Source: Irpex lacteus
Lineage: Eukaryota; Basidiomycota; Agaricomycetes; Polyporales; Irpicaceae
Direction of reading: 5' to 3'
Length of the DNA: 39,255 nt
Assembly (NCBI GenBank): GCA_001986395.2
Contig: MQVO02000092.1
Span: 1 to 39,255 of the forward strand
Part shown: piece by piece, positions 10,661-19,893 of the stretch
Layout of the letters: the number at the start of each line of letters is the position of its first letter
Numbering within the stretch: position 1 is the first letter of the stretch
Made by a program: the position numbers and the translations under genes
The notes under the pieces: generated by a model
Seen by the model: only the letters and a program-made list of their open reading frames with translations
Database searches by the model: none
Told to the model about the DNA's origin: nothing

Positions 10661-10702
10661 GTCGATCCACCCAGATCTGCGACCGCTCGCGTTGAGCGTC
10701 AC
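10661..10702 (+). repeat. Leader repeat, copy 2
   Basis: Second copy of the motif at window positions 1-41, 42 bases long with one extra C. It ends 12 bases before the ATG of the last ORF, while copy 1 lies in the leader before gag. The shared position ahead of an ORF suggests a cis-acting role, such as transcription start, RNA leader or ribosome loading. A template-switch remnant is the alternative. Confidence 0.85.
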
Positions 10703-10714
10703 ACCTACTGGACT

Positions 10715-12118
10715 ATGCAGGAGTTGGAGCTGTTCCCCAACGGGTTCCCTGGATGGCCGGCACACTGGCCGGCAGGCAGAATGACACATTCCGAAAGGAA
10801 TGAATGGTTACGCACGCGTGCTTATCGCACGCACTCCATTGCCACTGGCCCTAACAGGGCCCCGCCTCCAGTACCCGACTTCAGACTCATCAGCACGGTC
10901 GACCGGTCGCGGGAACTTCTACGATGGCTCCCAGGCAACCCCGACGCGCATGCCGCCGTCGAATTACCCTGGAGATTCCCCGAGACAGCTGAGGAAACTC
11001 AGCGGCTACGAGAAGTAGCCTGGATGCAAGGCAACCTCGAGGCCTTCACGTTCTGGGGAAAATTCGTCGATTACTGCAATCGAATCCCCAAGGACCGTCG
11101 TATGCCTGCAGAGGTCGAGGCCACTGGCATCACTTGGCCACGCCCGCTATGGGCTCCATACAAACAGGTCAGCGAGAGGCAGAAGGAGAAGAAGAGGTTG
11201 AAGAAGATAGAGAAGCACCAGGGCCGCGCAGCGCCCCCTTTCCACCCTCAACCTCCTCCTCCTCCTCCACCTCGACGGCATGCAGGCCCCTTCGGGGCTG
11301 GTCCCTCTGACGCAGTCATTGCGCAGACGAACCAATACCTCAACACGCAGCGGGCTCACGCGAGCACGACCGGGACGGGCAACTTCCCAACTGCAACCGC
11401 CACGAGGATGCCTGATGCACACCCTGGTCCAGCCACGAGCACCTCGACGCCCACCGAGGCACACACTTCGGCGACCCTGACCACACCCTCAGTACCGCAA
11501 GGTACTACTACTGACGTGCCCATGGTCACCGAGCCCGCCGTCGCCACCACCATTCAGACGCCTCACGGCGTCACAACAACGGAAACCACGGCCACGGATC
11601 AAGTAGCCATGGATTCCGCCGCGGAACACCTGGCTGACGTCCACTCTTTCCCAATCGACGTCGACGACTTGAGCCCCAACCTCGACAATCTCGACAACTG
11701 GGTACGACGCCTAGGCGAATGGTACCACGTCGAGCTGCCAGGCCTTGTTCGTGACGCAAGTCACCAGGTCTCCGACCTCAACGCCCTCAGAGGGCTTCTC
11801 ATCGTAGCAAGGCTCGGGCCTCACGACAACTCCGGCCGAATCACGCTGGGCTTCATTCGGCGCGTAGCCGAATTCATCCGTCAACGCCCTATCACCGCCG
11901 AACAATTCGTCGAGGCCCTCCCCATCACTGTGCCCGCTACTATCGAGAACCTCAACAGCTACCTCGACGATGTCCAACGCTCACGCATTGAGTACATCGC
12001 CGACGCTGCCTCTGGAGGACTCCGCCTCGAGTATGTGCGTGCCTGGTTGGCTAGGGTCATAGTCCCCGTCACCACGGACAGCACCCTACACTTCCCCAAC
12101 CTCGGGCCCTCGAAGTAG
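10715..12118 (+). CDS. Extra retroelement ORF, 467 aa, proline/threonine-rich, unknown
   Basis: The ATG at 10715 follows the repeated leader motif and opens a 467-codon frame that ends 45 bases before the 3' LTR. The frame is also open 26 codons further upstream, but without an ATG. The N-terminal 150 residues are aromatic and charged (FPNGFPGWPAHW), then comes a Lys/Arg-rich patch (KEKKRLKKIEK). A run of eight prolines follows, and then a Thr/Ala/Pro-rich segment of about 100 residues. The last 140 residues look globular and acidic (SFPIDVDDLSPNLDNLDNW onward). A basic patch followed by a disordered linker recalls a nucleic-acid-binding or Gag-like accessory protein, but no domain is recognised. 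No signal peptide or membrane segment is seen. Confidence 0.75.
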   Translation: MQELELFPNGFPGWPAHWPAGRMTHSERNEWLRTRAYRTHSIATGPNRAPPPVPDFRLISTVDRSRELLRWLPGNPDAHAAVELPWRFPETAEETQRLREVAWMQGNLEAFTFWGKFVDYCNRIPKDRRMPAEVEATGITWPRPLWAPYKQVSERQKEKKRLKKIEKHQGRAAPPFHPQPPPPPPPRRHAGPFGAGPSDAVIAQTNQYLNTQRAHASTTGTGNFPTATATRMPDAHPGPATSTSTPTEAHTSATLTTPSVPQGTTTDVPMVTEPAVATTIQTPHGVTTTETTATDQVAMDSAAEHLADVHSFPIDVDDLSPNLDNLDNWVRRLGEWYHVELPGLVRDASHQVSDLNALRGLLIVARLGPHDNSGRITLGFIRRVAEFIRQRPITAEQFVEALPITVPATIENLNSYLDDVQRSRIEYIADAASGGLRLEYVRAWLARVIVPVTTDSTLHFPNLGPSK

Positions 12119-12149
12119 GCCGTAGACCGATCACCTGGCCGTGCTCAGT

Positions 12150-12163
12150 CTAAGGTGGGAGGA
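12150..12163 (+). other. Polypurine tract
   Basis: A purine-rich stretch (AAGGTGGGAGGA) directly abuts the TG that begins the 3' LTR. This is the usual primer site for plus-strand DNA synthesis. One T interrupts the tract. Confidence 0.7.
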
Positions 12164-12258
12164 TGTGAGGGACTCACTTCGAATGCGCAAGCATTCTAAT
12201 CTTATCTTATCTCACGCGCGCTCACGCGCGCCAGTGATGGGAAACCATCTGCCCGATT

Positions 12259-12275
12259 TAGTATATACTGTATAG
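12259..12275 (+). promoter_or_regulatory. TATA-rich box in LTR
   Basis: TAGTATATACTGTATAG lies about 95 bases into the LTR and upstream of an AATAAA-like signal, the order expected for U3-R. It is a plausible core promoter for the element, inferred from position and composition only. Confidence 0.4.
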
Positions 12276-12296
12276 TTATTGATCGGATACATGTAC

Positions 12297-12320
12297 GCCA
12301 GATCTCCTATGAGATCTGGC
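12297..12320. other. Perfect LTR hairpin
   Basis: GCCAGATCTC, a CTAT loop, then GAGATCTGGC: a 10-bp perfect inverted repeat. The same CCAGATCT core appears in both copies of the leader repeat. It could act as a protein-binding palindrome or, in the R region, as an RNA stem. Confidence 0.65.
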
Positions 12321-12598
12321 ATCTATCTCTTTTGTACTACGCGTAGGTTCCGAATAAAGCTCGGTCAAACTTACCTTGTACGAGAGGGATAGCAATCCCT
12401 TACAACTCCCTTCAGACATCTGCTCTCGCCATTCGCTAGCACGCTGTTCGCTCCACCCCATTCCCTCTCGCACTCGACGCTCGACTTTGGAATCCCCGAC
12501 GACCCGACCGTTCAGCTTCTCGCGCGTCCGACGTGCTCGAGTTGTTGCTAACACGTAGCAAGAACCCATGCCTTTGGTCAAGTTATCCTGAAGCCACA

Positions 12599-14119
12599 CT
12601 ACTAGTAGTAGTACGTATGTTTCTCACCGCTAGGAAGCTCACAAAGTGTACGCTACAGGCTACAACGAGCCCCCCGAAACACGTCTGGCGTCTGGCGACG
12701 TCGACCGCCCTGACAATACTGAGGCGTAAGTTTATATGAATGCACCTCCTTGGCACTTCCTCCGACCGCTCCCTCTATTTCCGTTCCTGCCAGTCCCATC
12801 GCCATACAGCGTGTCGACAAGGCCAGTGCACTATACTCAACTCGACTCAAGCATCACAGGGCAGCAACGACCTGCGCCCCACGTCACTTATTCACCGGCA
12901 AGCTGACCGGCTTACTGGCGTGCTTGTTCTAACTCGTCCCAAACGAAACGAAAAGCGACCGTTGGGCACGTCTCGTTGGTCAGGTGAGTGCTGACGACGA
13001 CTATGGGTGCCAGTGGACTGTCGATCGAGTGCCGGGTTTACTGATGAGTGTTAGCCTGTGCGGGAAGCTGTACTGTGCTTCGTCAAATGTGCGTGGACTA
13101 TTGTGTTGCTTTTCACGCTACCGCTGACCAGTCTTGGCATGGCGATGACTAGGTATTTGGCCTGAGTGGTGCAAACTGTCGCTTTCGTCGTCCATCTTAC
13201 CTCATTCTTCGGTCCTTATCCATCGGTTAACCTTCCTCCTCTCCTCTCATCGCTCACTCTTATACCCAACGATCGCACCATTGTCATTCCTAGGCCTTAT
13301 TCCCGGCCGCTCATCGCCTTCGCTTTCGCCATCACCATCGTCATTCCCTCATTAATCACTCCTCACCTCTCTCATCCCTCACCCTTTATACCTATTGACC
13401 GCACCGTCACCATCACCATCTCTCCATTCCTATCTTCGTGAACTCCCACCATTCCACACCTTCGTCGAGGACACGAGTCAGAACTCTTACTAGTGTGCGT
13501 CGTACGGTAGACGAGCACGTTGGACATGGGCATAGTACCACTCTACTAGGTAAGCGCGCTCGATTCTATTGGTTAATCGACATTGATCTCATGCGTGCCA
13601 GAATCGTGAGGCTGCCGTTCCGAAACTACGTTTGTGTAGTGGCGTCTCAGTTGGTACAAACACAGAGTGAACACGCGATGCATGTCGTACGTCACTACTG
13701 CGTTCTCACTGGCAACCTCACGCGAACTCATAAGACCTATGAAACGAAAAAGGTACGGCCATCCCATGACCCAAGACCGTCTTACAATGTCATTGACAGA
13801 CCTTTTGAATCCTTTTCTGTTTAGTCGATTGACTTCGCGCACTATTGCGATGGTATCGAGTGATCAGGACCCAGAAATCGGTGGATTTGGGAGTATTCCA
13901 GCGACGTAGGCACGGTTGAGAAGCCCGAGTTGTAGGCAGGTTGAGGTTCTCATGCGGCAAGGTAGCCATACGACCCACGTATTTAACCTGGAGAATGTCA
14001 TCGATATGGCTGAGCTCGAATGGACATCGTATACAGTAACGAGTCAACTCGGGACGACGGCATAATCTAGTGGTGGCCTTTAACCTTATTTCTGCGTTGA
14101 ATACCGGTAAGACTTATGA
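12599..14119. other. Intergenic region, no supported gene
   Basis: Open frames here are short and show no protein-like composition that survives inspection. The region 13200-13440 is pyrimidine-rich. Within it two degenerate copies of a roughly 45-base block (13245-13290 and 13371-13420, both with CGCACC) suggest an old tandem duplication. The bases just after the LTR (ACTACTAGTAGTAGTACG) resemble those at 26639-26655. Confidence 0.4.
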
Positions 14120-14329
14120 ATGGGACTACGACGCCGAATTCCCCAACTCGTCGGACTCATTCAGAACCTACCGCTCACATCTGACAGTAGAGCACAGGCT
14201 GCGTTGTCTCTGCCTGAACTTGGAAGCGTGGCAATAGAGAGATCGATGAGCTCGACAATAGGAGAGAGCAAGTCCTATGCATTACGGATAGAACACATAT
14301 ACAGACAAGTAAAGCTGGTTGCCCTATAA
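14120..14329 (+). CDS. Possible small protein, 69 aa
   Basis: An ATG-started frame of 69 codons ends one base before the stop of the F-box gene on the other strand. The last 55 residues have ordinary protein composition (LPELGSVAIERSM). A GTAAGA donor at 14107 with an acceptor at 14159 offers a spliced alternative in which the first residues come from an upstream exon. It could equally be chance or the 3' UTR of a neighbour. Confidence 0.25.
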   Translation: MGLRRRIPQLVGLIQNLPLTSDSRAQAALSLPELGSVAIERSMSSTIGESKSYALRIEHIYRQVKLVAL

Positions 14330-16254
14330 TTAGGCAGGTTGAAATGGTATGTTGCACAAGGCAGGGATACCATCTTGACAGTGCTCCCAGGATTGCCCTA
14401 TGCTCTTAATGTGAGAGGGCTCGTTGCAAAGACGGAAGACAACTTACCGGTTAGGGCCATCGTGACGGGGTGTACAGCAACGACATGAGACGGTTGCTCT
14501 GTCGTTTGGTAGCTGAGTAAATAGTTGTGCTCCTCCATGAGAATGGATGGTCGATACCGCTCTATCAACGCTAGACTATTGTGGTCTTCAAAGTCGTGTA
14601 CTAGTATCACGATTTTGTTATCTGCGCGCCTTGGTGGTGATTTCTTTTGGAGTTGTTGAATAAGTGTGTCCATGTTGAAAAGGGGCTCTTGAAACCAGGA
14701 AAAAGTAAACTCGAATAGTAAGCCCAGTATACGGACACTTGTTTTGGGTGTAGTGTCTCGGGGTAAAGCTTCAAAATATAACGTCAGTGTGATCTCTTTG
14801 TCTCGTCCGGGTTCTTCTTCCGATTCTATAGTCATAAAATATTCCATTATCCTAATCCCCGACTTATTCTGCCACCTGCGGTCTTGACAAGACATTCAGC
14901 ATAATATTGCAAATAGCACTTACACTTACTTACAGCGGGCTTCTGGCATCCAAACGAAACAATCACTGCACGTAACATCAACAAAAGAGTCTTCAAGAGA
15001 TTCCATGAGCGCGAGTATCCACTCTTGCTCAGCCTGCGGCAACCAGTGCATCCAGCAATGAGGATGGGCAATAGCCGCATATGTACACAGGCGAATGTTG
15101 CTGGTACAGTCCTCAGCGGTGCAAAAGAAATGGGAAAATGCCTGGGGATCGTATGGGCGAAGTTGATAAAGATATGGGCTACGAAAGCGAAACGGATAGT
15201 GCTGCCTGTTACCACTGTCCCACGTGAGTTTGTCAAAGTGAAGGCCGTCTCCCGAGCTCCCGTCCTCTGGACCATACAATTCCTTGGCTACTACCTTCGA
15301 GTGAGGGTCGTAGACAGATGATGTATATGCAACGTAACGGATAAATTTGAGCACATGCGAAAGGGATGGCATATGCACGTTCGTGACATTGATCGTATAG
15401 AAGGGGTGCAGCAGGGAGTGTGGGGTAGTAAGATTAGGCGGGGTACTCCAATGAGGTGTGCTGAGCATTCCAGGAGGGAATGTCTGGGGAACAGGGCCGA
15501 GAAGGTCGAGTCCCAAGTGGATGTGATCTAGCATGCCTCGGGGAACGTCGTGGATACGATAACAGAATGCGGGCTTAGGAGAATCATATTCCTGGATGAA
15601 GCGGATGTCGTCGATAAGCTTGTAAATTGGTACCAGGGACAGGCAACTGTTAGAAGCATCCGCCAGGAATTCTTCCCAGTCTTCGGAGGATGTGATTACG
15701 AGTGCGGCCTGTGAGAATAAGCCATATCTGCATATGTTTGCCCAGTGACGGCATACAAAGGAGCATGACCTGAGTGGCTGATACGAGTCTTTGATGCCGT
15801 CCGAGTTTTCCGTTCGTGCCAAGACAGGATTCGACCACAACGGCCCTGTTCTGACACAGTCTGCCAGATAGCTGGCAATAATATCAAGTAGCTCCAGAGG
15901 AATTCTAGCAGCAAGGCTGAATGCCCGATGGTCCCGTTGGTATAGACCATCGGAGAGTGATGGAGTAGGAAGATCCGAACGAGGACGGTCGCTCACACCG
16001 CAAGGGCGTGGGGAAGTGCGAGGGAAGAGCAGATGGATAGAGGTTCTGGAATGATCGGGGACGACTTGAGGGCGCTGTTGGGCCAAGCTACCGTCATCTG
16101 TAGAATGAGATACAGCTTGAGAATATGGCAGGACCGAATCAGCATCTCCGCTGCTAGAATAAGTAGTGTTGTGTTGTATGGGGGTACCAGTCTGAATCAA
16201 TGCACCCAGCCTACGGAAAAGAGATAAGTGATGTCTGCGATATGGATTTATCAT
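14330..16254 (-). CDS. F-box protein (copy A), three exons
   Basis: Exons on the minus strand are 16254-14934, 14882-14448 and 14397-14330. The introns of 51 and 50 nt have GTAAGT donors, and the joined frame gives 607 aa. An F-box-like domain lies at residues 117-181 (IPLELLDIIASYLADC, a 25-residue insertion, then PLRSCSFVCRHWANICR). This would bind Skp1 in an SCF ubiquitin ligase, with the remaining region choosing substrates. Three Cys-rich blocks follow near the end of exon 1 (CTAEDCTSN, CSDCFVW). The splice sites and frame agree with the decayed copy B at 21077-23007, which supports the model. The start is the first ATG in exon 1; an upstream ATG at 16299 before a GTGAGT donor was considered, but it does not keep frame. 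Confidence 0.82.
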
Positions 16255-16920
16255 TCAGTCTTGCATACAGAGATCTATCGACTCACTGCGTCGAGCCATG
16301 GTAGTCTGCCTCATTCGCACGATCGTCTGCGATAGCAGACGCAAGAGATTCCATTCTAGTCCACACTAGTCAACTATTTCAGATGAATCGAGCATGAGCT
16401 ATAGACACTACGTACATTGTGTATCCGGAGGTGTAAGGGGTGAGAGCGATCGAGACAGCGCCCATCATCTATGGGCTAGGTACTTATATGCGGCGTCACG
16501 GTCAAGCGATGAGATCCACCGCTAGCATAAGGATTACATATTGCCAACATTGCCACATAGTGTGCGCATAGCTTGCAGCTGCGACGTGCATGAACACAAA
16601 TACAGGTGTATTATGAGCGCGGATTTGGCTTTCCATCTGGAAACGTCAATCAGTGCGGAAGCCATCATTAAGGAAACATACCTTCGCGTTACCACCTTAC
16701 GTGAATTACACCCATCGACTGCACCCTCTATATATGCTCTGTGTCGAAGGGGGCATCCCTTGCATCTAACTGAGAGTATGATCAGTTAGGATATCCTCGT
16801 TGTAGAGGGAAAACAGCGTCAGGCCTATCGGCGCCTTGACTGGGAGTTGTTCAGAACGCTGTTAAACATCTTCTCCGTTCAATCGACGAGCGGAAATGAA
16901 GGTGAGAGTCGCTCGTGCTA
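16255..16920. other. Spacer upstream of F-box A
   Basis: No supported gene. It contains a block shared with unit B (16630-16690 resembles 23720-23775). A TATATATGC stretch near 16730 is the only promoter-like sequence seen. Confidence 0.35.
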
Positions 16921-17214
16921 TCAGAGTACAAGTATCCGAAGGGCGTGGATGCCAGATGATGTCGCGGGAGAAGCACGACTCGGAAGCTGTGTGGCATATA
17001 TCAGAATAGGCCGATGAAGTGCTGCGACATCGTAGATTACTGTACCGCTAAGGAACCGGTGTAAACGCAGCCTCACGATAGCTCTCGTCACAGCGGATGA
17101 GATGTGTTCAAATTGACAACTTGGAGTACACAGCCGTACCGTCGTATTGAGAAGCCAGATGGACGTAGCATCGTCAAGGCAGGTGGCAGTGATATACAGA
17201 TACTGCAAACACAT
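16921..17214 (-). CDS. Possible exon of unknown gene downstream of X
   Basis: A minus-strand frame of 97 codons with protein-like composition (SSAVTRAIVRLRLHRFLSGT). Unit B keeps a related stretch at 24380-24450 (LLNVMVRLLCSPC against LLNTTVRLCTPSC). It could be a 3' exon of the X gene or a separate small gene. No start codon context or splice chain was settled. Confidence 0.28.
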   Translation of the reverse strand: MCLQYLYITATCLDDATSIWLLNTTVRLCTPSCQFEHISSAVTRAIVRLRLHRFLSGTVIYDVAALHRPILIYATQLPSRASPATSSGIHALRILVL

Positions 17215-17296
17215 ACAACGTGCGTCCGCACGAGCACAGCCTGGTCAGATGGTCAGTCCATCAGTCCGATTAACTTACAACGAGGACGTTACTCAC

Positions 17297-17357
17297 TGAT
17301 GTGGCTGTTTATCGATTGAAATCGCACAGTACGTTCGTGCTTCGTCTGATGGTAGGG
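17297..17357 (-). CDS. Conserved 61-nt exon, copy A
   Basis: Bounded by a CGCGCAG acceptor and a GTGAGT donor on the minus strand and matched base for base in layout by 24560-24620. Read from the first base, it encodes PYHQTKHERTVRFQSINSHI here and PYHPAKYERTVRFQWINSHI in unit B. Retention of frame and of both splice sites between copies suggests a true exon, probably of a transcript continuing from X. The upstream junction is not resolved. Confidence 0.45.
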
Positions 17358-17425
17358 CTGCGCGAACGAGGAAGATCAGCGCAAATGTGTGGGTGATAGA
17401 AACGTACCTCATATACCTCATGCTA

Positions 17426-18134
17426 TCAGACGTCTGATACTGCGACAAGTTCACATAGAAGCTCCAAGGAAGCTTCAGAGTACGTATTTCCGAGTACGTC
17501 GAGCATGAGGGCATAATCGGAATCCGAGTCGAGGTGTTGGTCGTATTCCGGGTACGCCGCGTGTTTGTTCACTGTAGGAGGCTGAGCTGATCTGGATAGG
17601 AATCGAGGAGATGAACGCTGGCGTCACGCGAGCACTCAGCAGTGAGAAAAAACTCACCCGTATTAAGATTCGTAGGATGGTGTTTGCACCACCGTATAGG
17701 GCCGCGGTGCGCGCCGCATGCTCGTGCAAGGTACTGAGAGGAGATGTAAACGGTCAGCCACCTCAAGGGAGGATATTTAGACATGAGTACGTACTTCTGG
17801 CGCGACCATAAACTCCTGGTTCCAAGTGACCGGCACTTTGTGTTCTCGATGTACGAAGATGGACGGCAACCGTTGTTTCGTGCCAATATTGGACCACAGC
17901 GTACGCGTGACAGTCGATGAACGCGACGAGTATTCGTGGAACTCGACGAATGCGACGAGTATCCAAGGCACTTCTTTGCGTAATAAAATATTGAAAATCA
18001 TCAGAGAATTATGGATAGTATCGTTACACGTAGACGATGGGCAAGCGACAACATTACTTACCGACTAGATAAGATTTTTCTCGATAGGACACGCTGTCAT
18101 AGGGGTCCCGTGCAAGGTACTCGGGATCGAGTCG
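17426..18134 (-). CDS. X gene, 3' exons (copy A), unknown, C2-like features
   Basis: Four exons on the minus strand: 18134-18062, 17973-17795, 17733-17658 and 17571-17426. Introns of 88, 61 and 86 nt keep the frame, giving 157 residues to a TGA. The block SYLVEVPWILVAF followed later by KVPVTWNQEFMVAPE resembles the strand pattern and the N/T-x-x-WNxxF motif of C2 domains, which bind lipid and calcium; this is a weak match. The last exon is acidic (HLDSDSDYALMLD). No ATG fits the first exon, so it must be joined to something upstream, most likely the exons at 18256-18749. Unit B has the same exons with stops and indels. Confidence 0.55.
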
Positions 18135-18255
18135 CTAGTGCCAGTGACTGTAGTCGCGCGTCTCGGAGTCGACGAGCGGACAAGCTAAATGGATTCCTAT
18201 ATCAAAGATGAGCTTCCCTAAATCAGCCAGTGCTGCAACACCAGTAGTGTTAGAG

Positions 18256-18749
18256 TCAGTTATCCAGGGATGTAAAGGCAGGCATTGGAGTCGAAAGGGG
18301 GTAAGGTTGCAACTGAGAAGACAGAACGCCGACGAAAGATGGCTGAACAGCCTGACGACCGGATCTGGGAGTATACCGTATGCGAGAGCCTAGGAGGTCG
18401 GAAATGGGAGGAACACGAGAGGTAGAGACATTTCATTTCACAACTAATTGATACGTACAGAAGAGAGCCAATATAACATCGCGTTCGACGTTTGTGGGTA
18501 CAGTATCGATTCGAACAGAAAGGGGAACGTGTCGGCTGAAATACAACGTGGATGAACTATGTAGAACTTGTCGATTCGTTAGTGTACGAGACGACCAATG
18601 AGCGAGCACACAGCGCACCTGTACTTTCCCACAACACGGTACCATGCACTCCCCGCCGATATCATACAACGATTGCGCCTTGCATTTGAAGCACGTTCAA
18701 GTCTTCTTAAGGAGCCAATGAAATCATCGTCGGAGAGCTGTGTCGACAT
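18256..18749 (-). CDS. X gene, 5' exons (copy A)
   Basis: The ATG at 18749 opens exon 1 (18749-18619); exon 2 is 18556-18459 and exon 3 is 18389-18256. Introns are 62 and 69 nt with donors GTGCGC and GTACGT. The joined frame gives 120 aa, from STQLSDDDFIGSLRRLE to TSLDN and a TGA. The donor and acceptor positions line up with unit B. The stop at 18256 may be real, making a separate short gene. Alternatively exon 3 may end earlier and splice to 18134. No known domain is recognised. It is divergent to gene T with a 133-base gap, so a shared promoter is likely. Confidence 0.5.
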
Positions 18750-18882
18750 CCTGAGGTACTGACAGTCTCGAATGGCCAATGATAGAGATTGCGATAGACT
18801 CGGAGACGAGCCGACGAGCCTGGAAGTGAGTACCTATGCACGAAGCAACATACGAGGCAACATATAGTCGGTGGAAAGGGTC

Positions 18883-19614
18883 ATGCCTTGTGCGCACGAC
18901 CTGTACGGTACCGCTCACAGATTGACGCTGGACCTCCTCATTTGGGCATCAAGAACTTTGTGGCGCATCACCTCTCTCTCTGTTACTTCGATTTTGTTGG
19001 CACAGGCCTTGAACGTTGCAGACACGGCATGGCTGGTATGTTGTAGTAACTAGGTGCGAGATTGGCTGCTACGCTGGCTAGGTGGGCCCACAGTTTGCTA
19101 AGGATGGAGTCGCGGTGGTAACACAGTCAACGACGCCTTCGACGGTGCCGACCGCAGTCTCTATTGGGAACATCGTTGCACCTAGTGGAGGAGCTGGAGC
19201 TGCCGAGGATGGTGTAGGACGGGAACTGGTCGCGCAGCTGGTGCCGTTCAAGGTGAGTCCCCGCTTCGATTTGTGTTGCGCTCCGTCGAACTGACTTCGA
19301 ATGTCCTGCCCTCTCAGACAATGTGCACGTGTGTAGCAACTCAACGACCAATTGACCGTATGATAGCGTTACCAGTCTCTACACTCCCAAAAAATTTGTT
19401 GTGTATGCTCTATACACGACTTCTTACTACGCAGGCGTGCCCACTCTCCACCTCAAGTAACAACGCGCTTCGAGTACAGAGACAGTTTGAACAGCCTCTC
19501 CTAAGTCGCCATGGTATGTGTTGTCCATTACAATGTATATCATCTCAGCTTATCCAACATGTGTCGTTTATGGACGTACCAGTCCCTCCAAATACCCCTG
19601 GCACTCGCTTCTAG
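18883..19614 (+). CDS. Gene T, three-exon protein of unknown function
   Basis: Exons are 18883-19035, 19082-19252 and 19318-19614. All junctions fall between codons, introns are 46 and 65 nt, and the second has a GAACTGAC branch site and CTCTCAG acceptor. The product is 206 aa. Residues 14-42 are hydrophobic (LDLLIWASRTLW ... SILLAQAL) and could be a membrane anchor. A Thr/Ser/Gly/Ala-rich part follows, then a Cys-containing exon 3 (MCTCVATQ, MCCPLQC). No family is recognised. Transcribed away from X gene copy A. An inverted fragment related to exon 1 lies at 26160-26250. Confidence 0.6.
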
Positions 19615-19893
19615 CACGATTCAACGCCTCGTTGAAATGAGAGGAACCCTCATCTTACGACTCACAACGACACTGCGATGGCGCCAACGTGTCTGTTCCT
19701 GGTAGAAAGGTAGGAGGCTAAGGGGTACTACCGAAGCTCCTGCGCGCATGGGAGTAGGAGCAGAGAGGGATGGCGCTATAAATATGTGAGTAGACGAGTT
19801 CTTTCTTCTGTCCGTTCGCGTGTCCCTCCTGTTATCATCATTCGAGATCTTGACGATCTAACGACTTCTCATGTGCTGCTTGGCTCCTCTACT
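19615..19893. other. Spacer between genes T and Z
   Basis: Tail-to-tail spacer of 279 bases. No open frame or repeat of note. Confidence 0.4.

Larger units (their letters stand above)
1..12598 (+). mobile_element. Ty3/Gypsy chromodomain LTR retrotransposon, 5' LTR outside window
   Basis: The order of parts is leader, gag with a CCHC zinc knuckle, aspartic protease, reverse transcriptase, RNase H, integrase, chromodomain, two extra ORFs, a polypurine tract and an LTR. RT-RNase H-integrase order plus a C-terminal chromodomain defines a Ty3/Gypsy chromovirus. Only the 3' LTR is visible, so the element is longer than 12.6 kb and the primer-binding site must lie upstream of position 1. A target-site duplication cannot be tested. 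Gag and protease are frameshifted while the 8 kb downstream is open, so this copy probably cannot transpose unaided unless the frameshifts are sequencing errors. Confidence 0.93.
12164..12598 (+). repeat. 3' LTR of the chromovirus, 435 bp
   Basis: It begins TGTG just after the polypurine tract and ends CACA at 12598, forming the short terminal inverted repeat typical of LTRs. Inside are a TATA-rich stretch, a perfect 10-bp hairpin and an AATAAA-like signal (CCGAATAAAGC near 12353). The 5' partner is outside the window, so the ends rest on the inverted repeat and the tract only. Confidence 0.8.
14330..18750. repeat. Segmental duplication, unit A
   Basis: This stretch is matched in the same order and orientation by 21077-26110. 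Each unit has an F-box gene, a non-coding part sharing TTCCATCTGGAAAYGTCAAT, and the multi-exon X gene. Similarity is patchy in spacers and high around exons (for example GAGGGCATAATCGGAAT at 17508 and 24781). It is an old tandem duplication with divergence since. Confidence 0.75.

Noticed and set aside
13166..13824. Two open frames in the pyrimidine-rich region
   Set aside because: The first is Pro/Ile/Ser-rich from CT-rich DNA; the second lacks protein-like order, and neither joins to other exons.
16211..16299. Extra 13-nt first exon for F-box A (ATG at 16299, GTGAGT donor)
   Set aside because: Joining it to the acceptor at 16211 shifts the frame, so the ATG at 16254 was kept.
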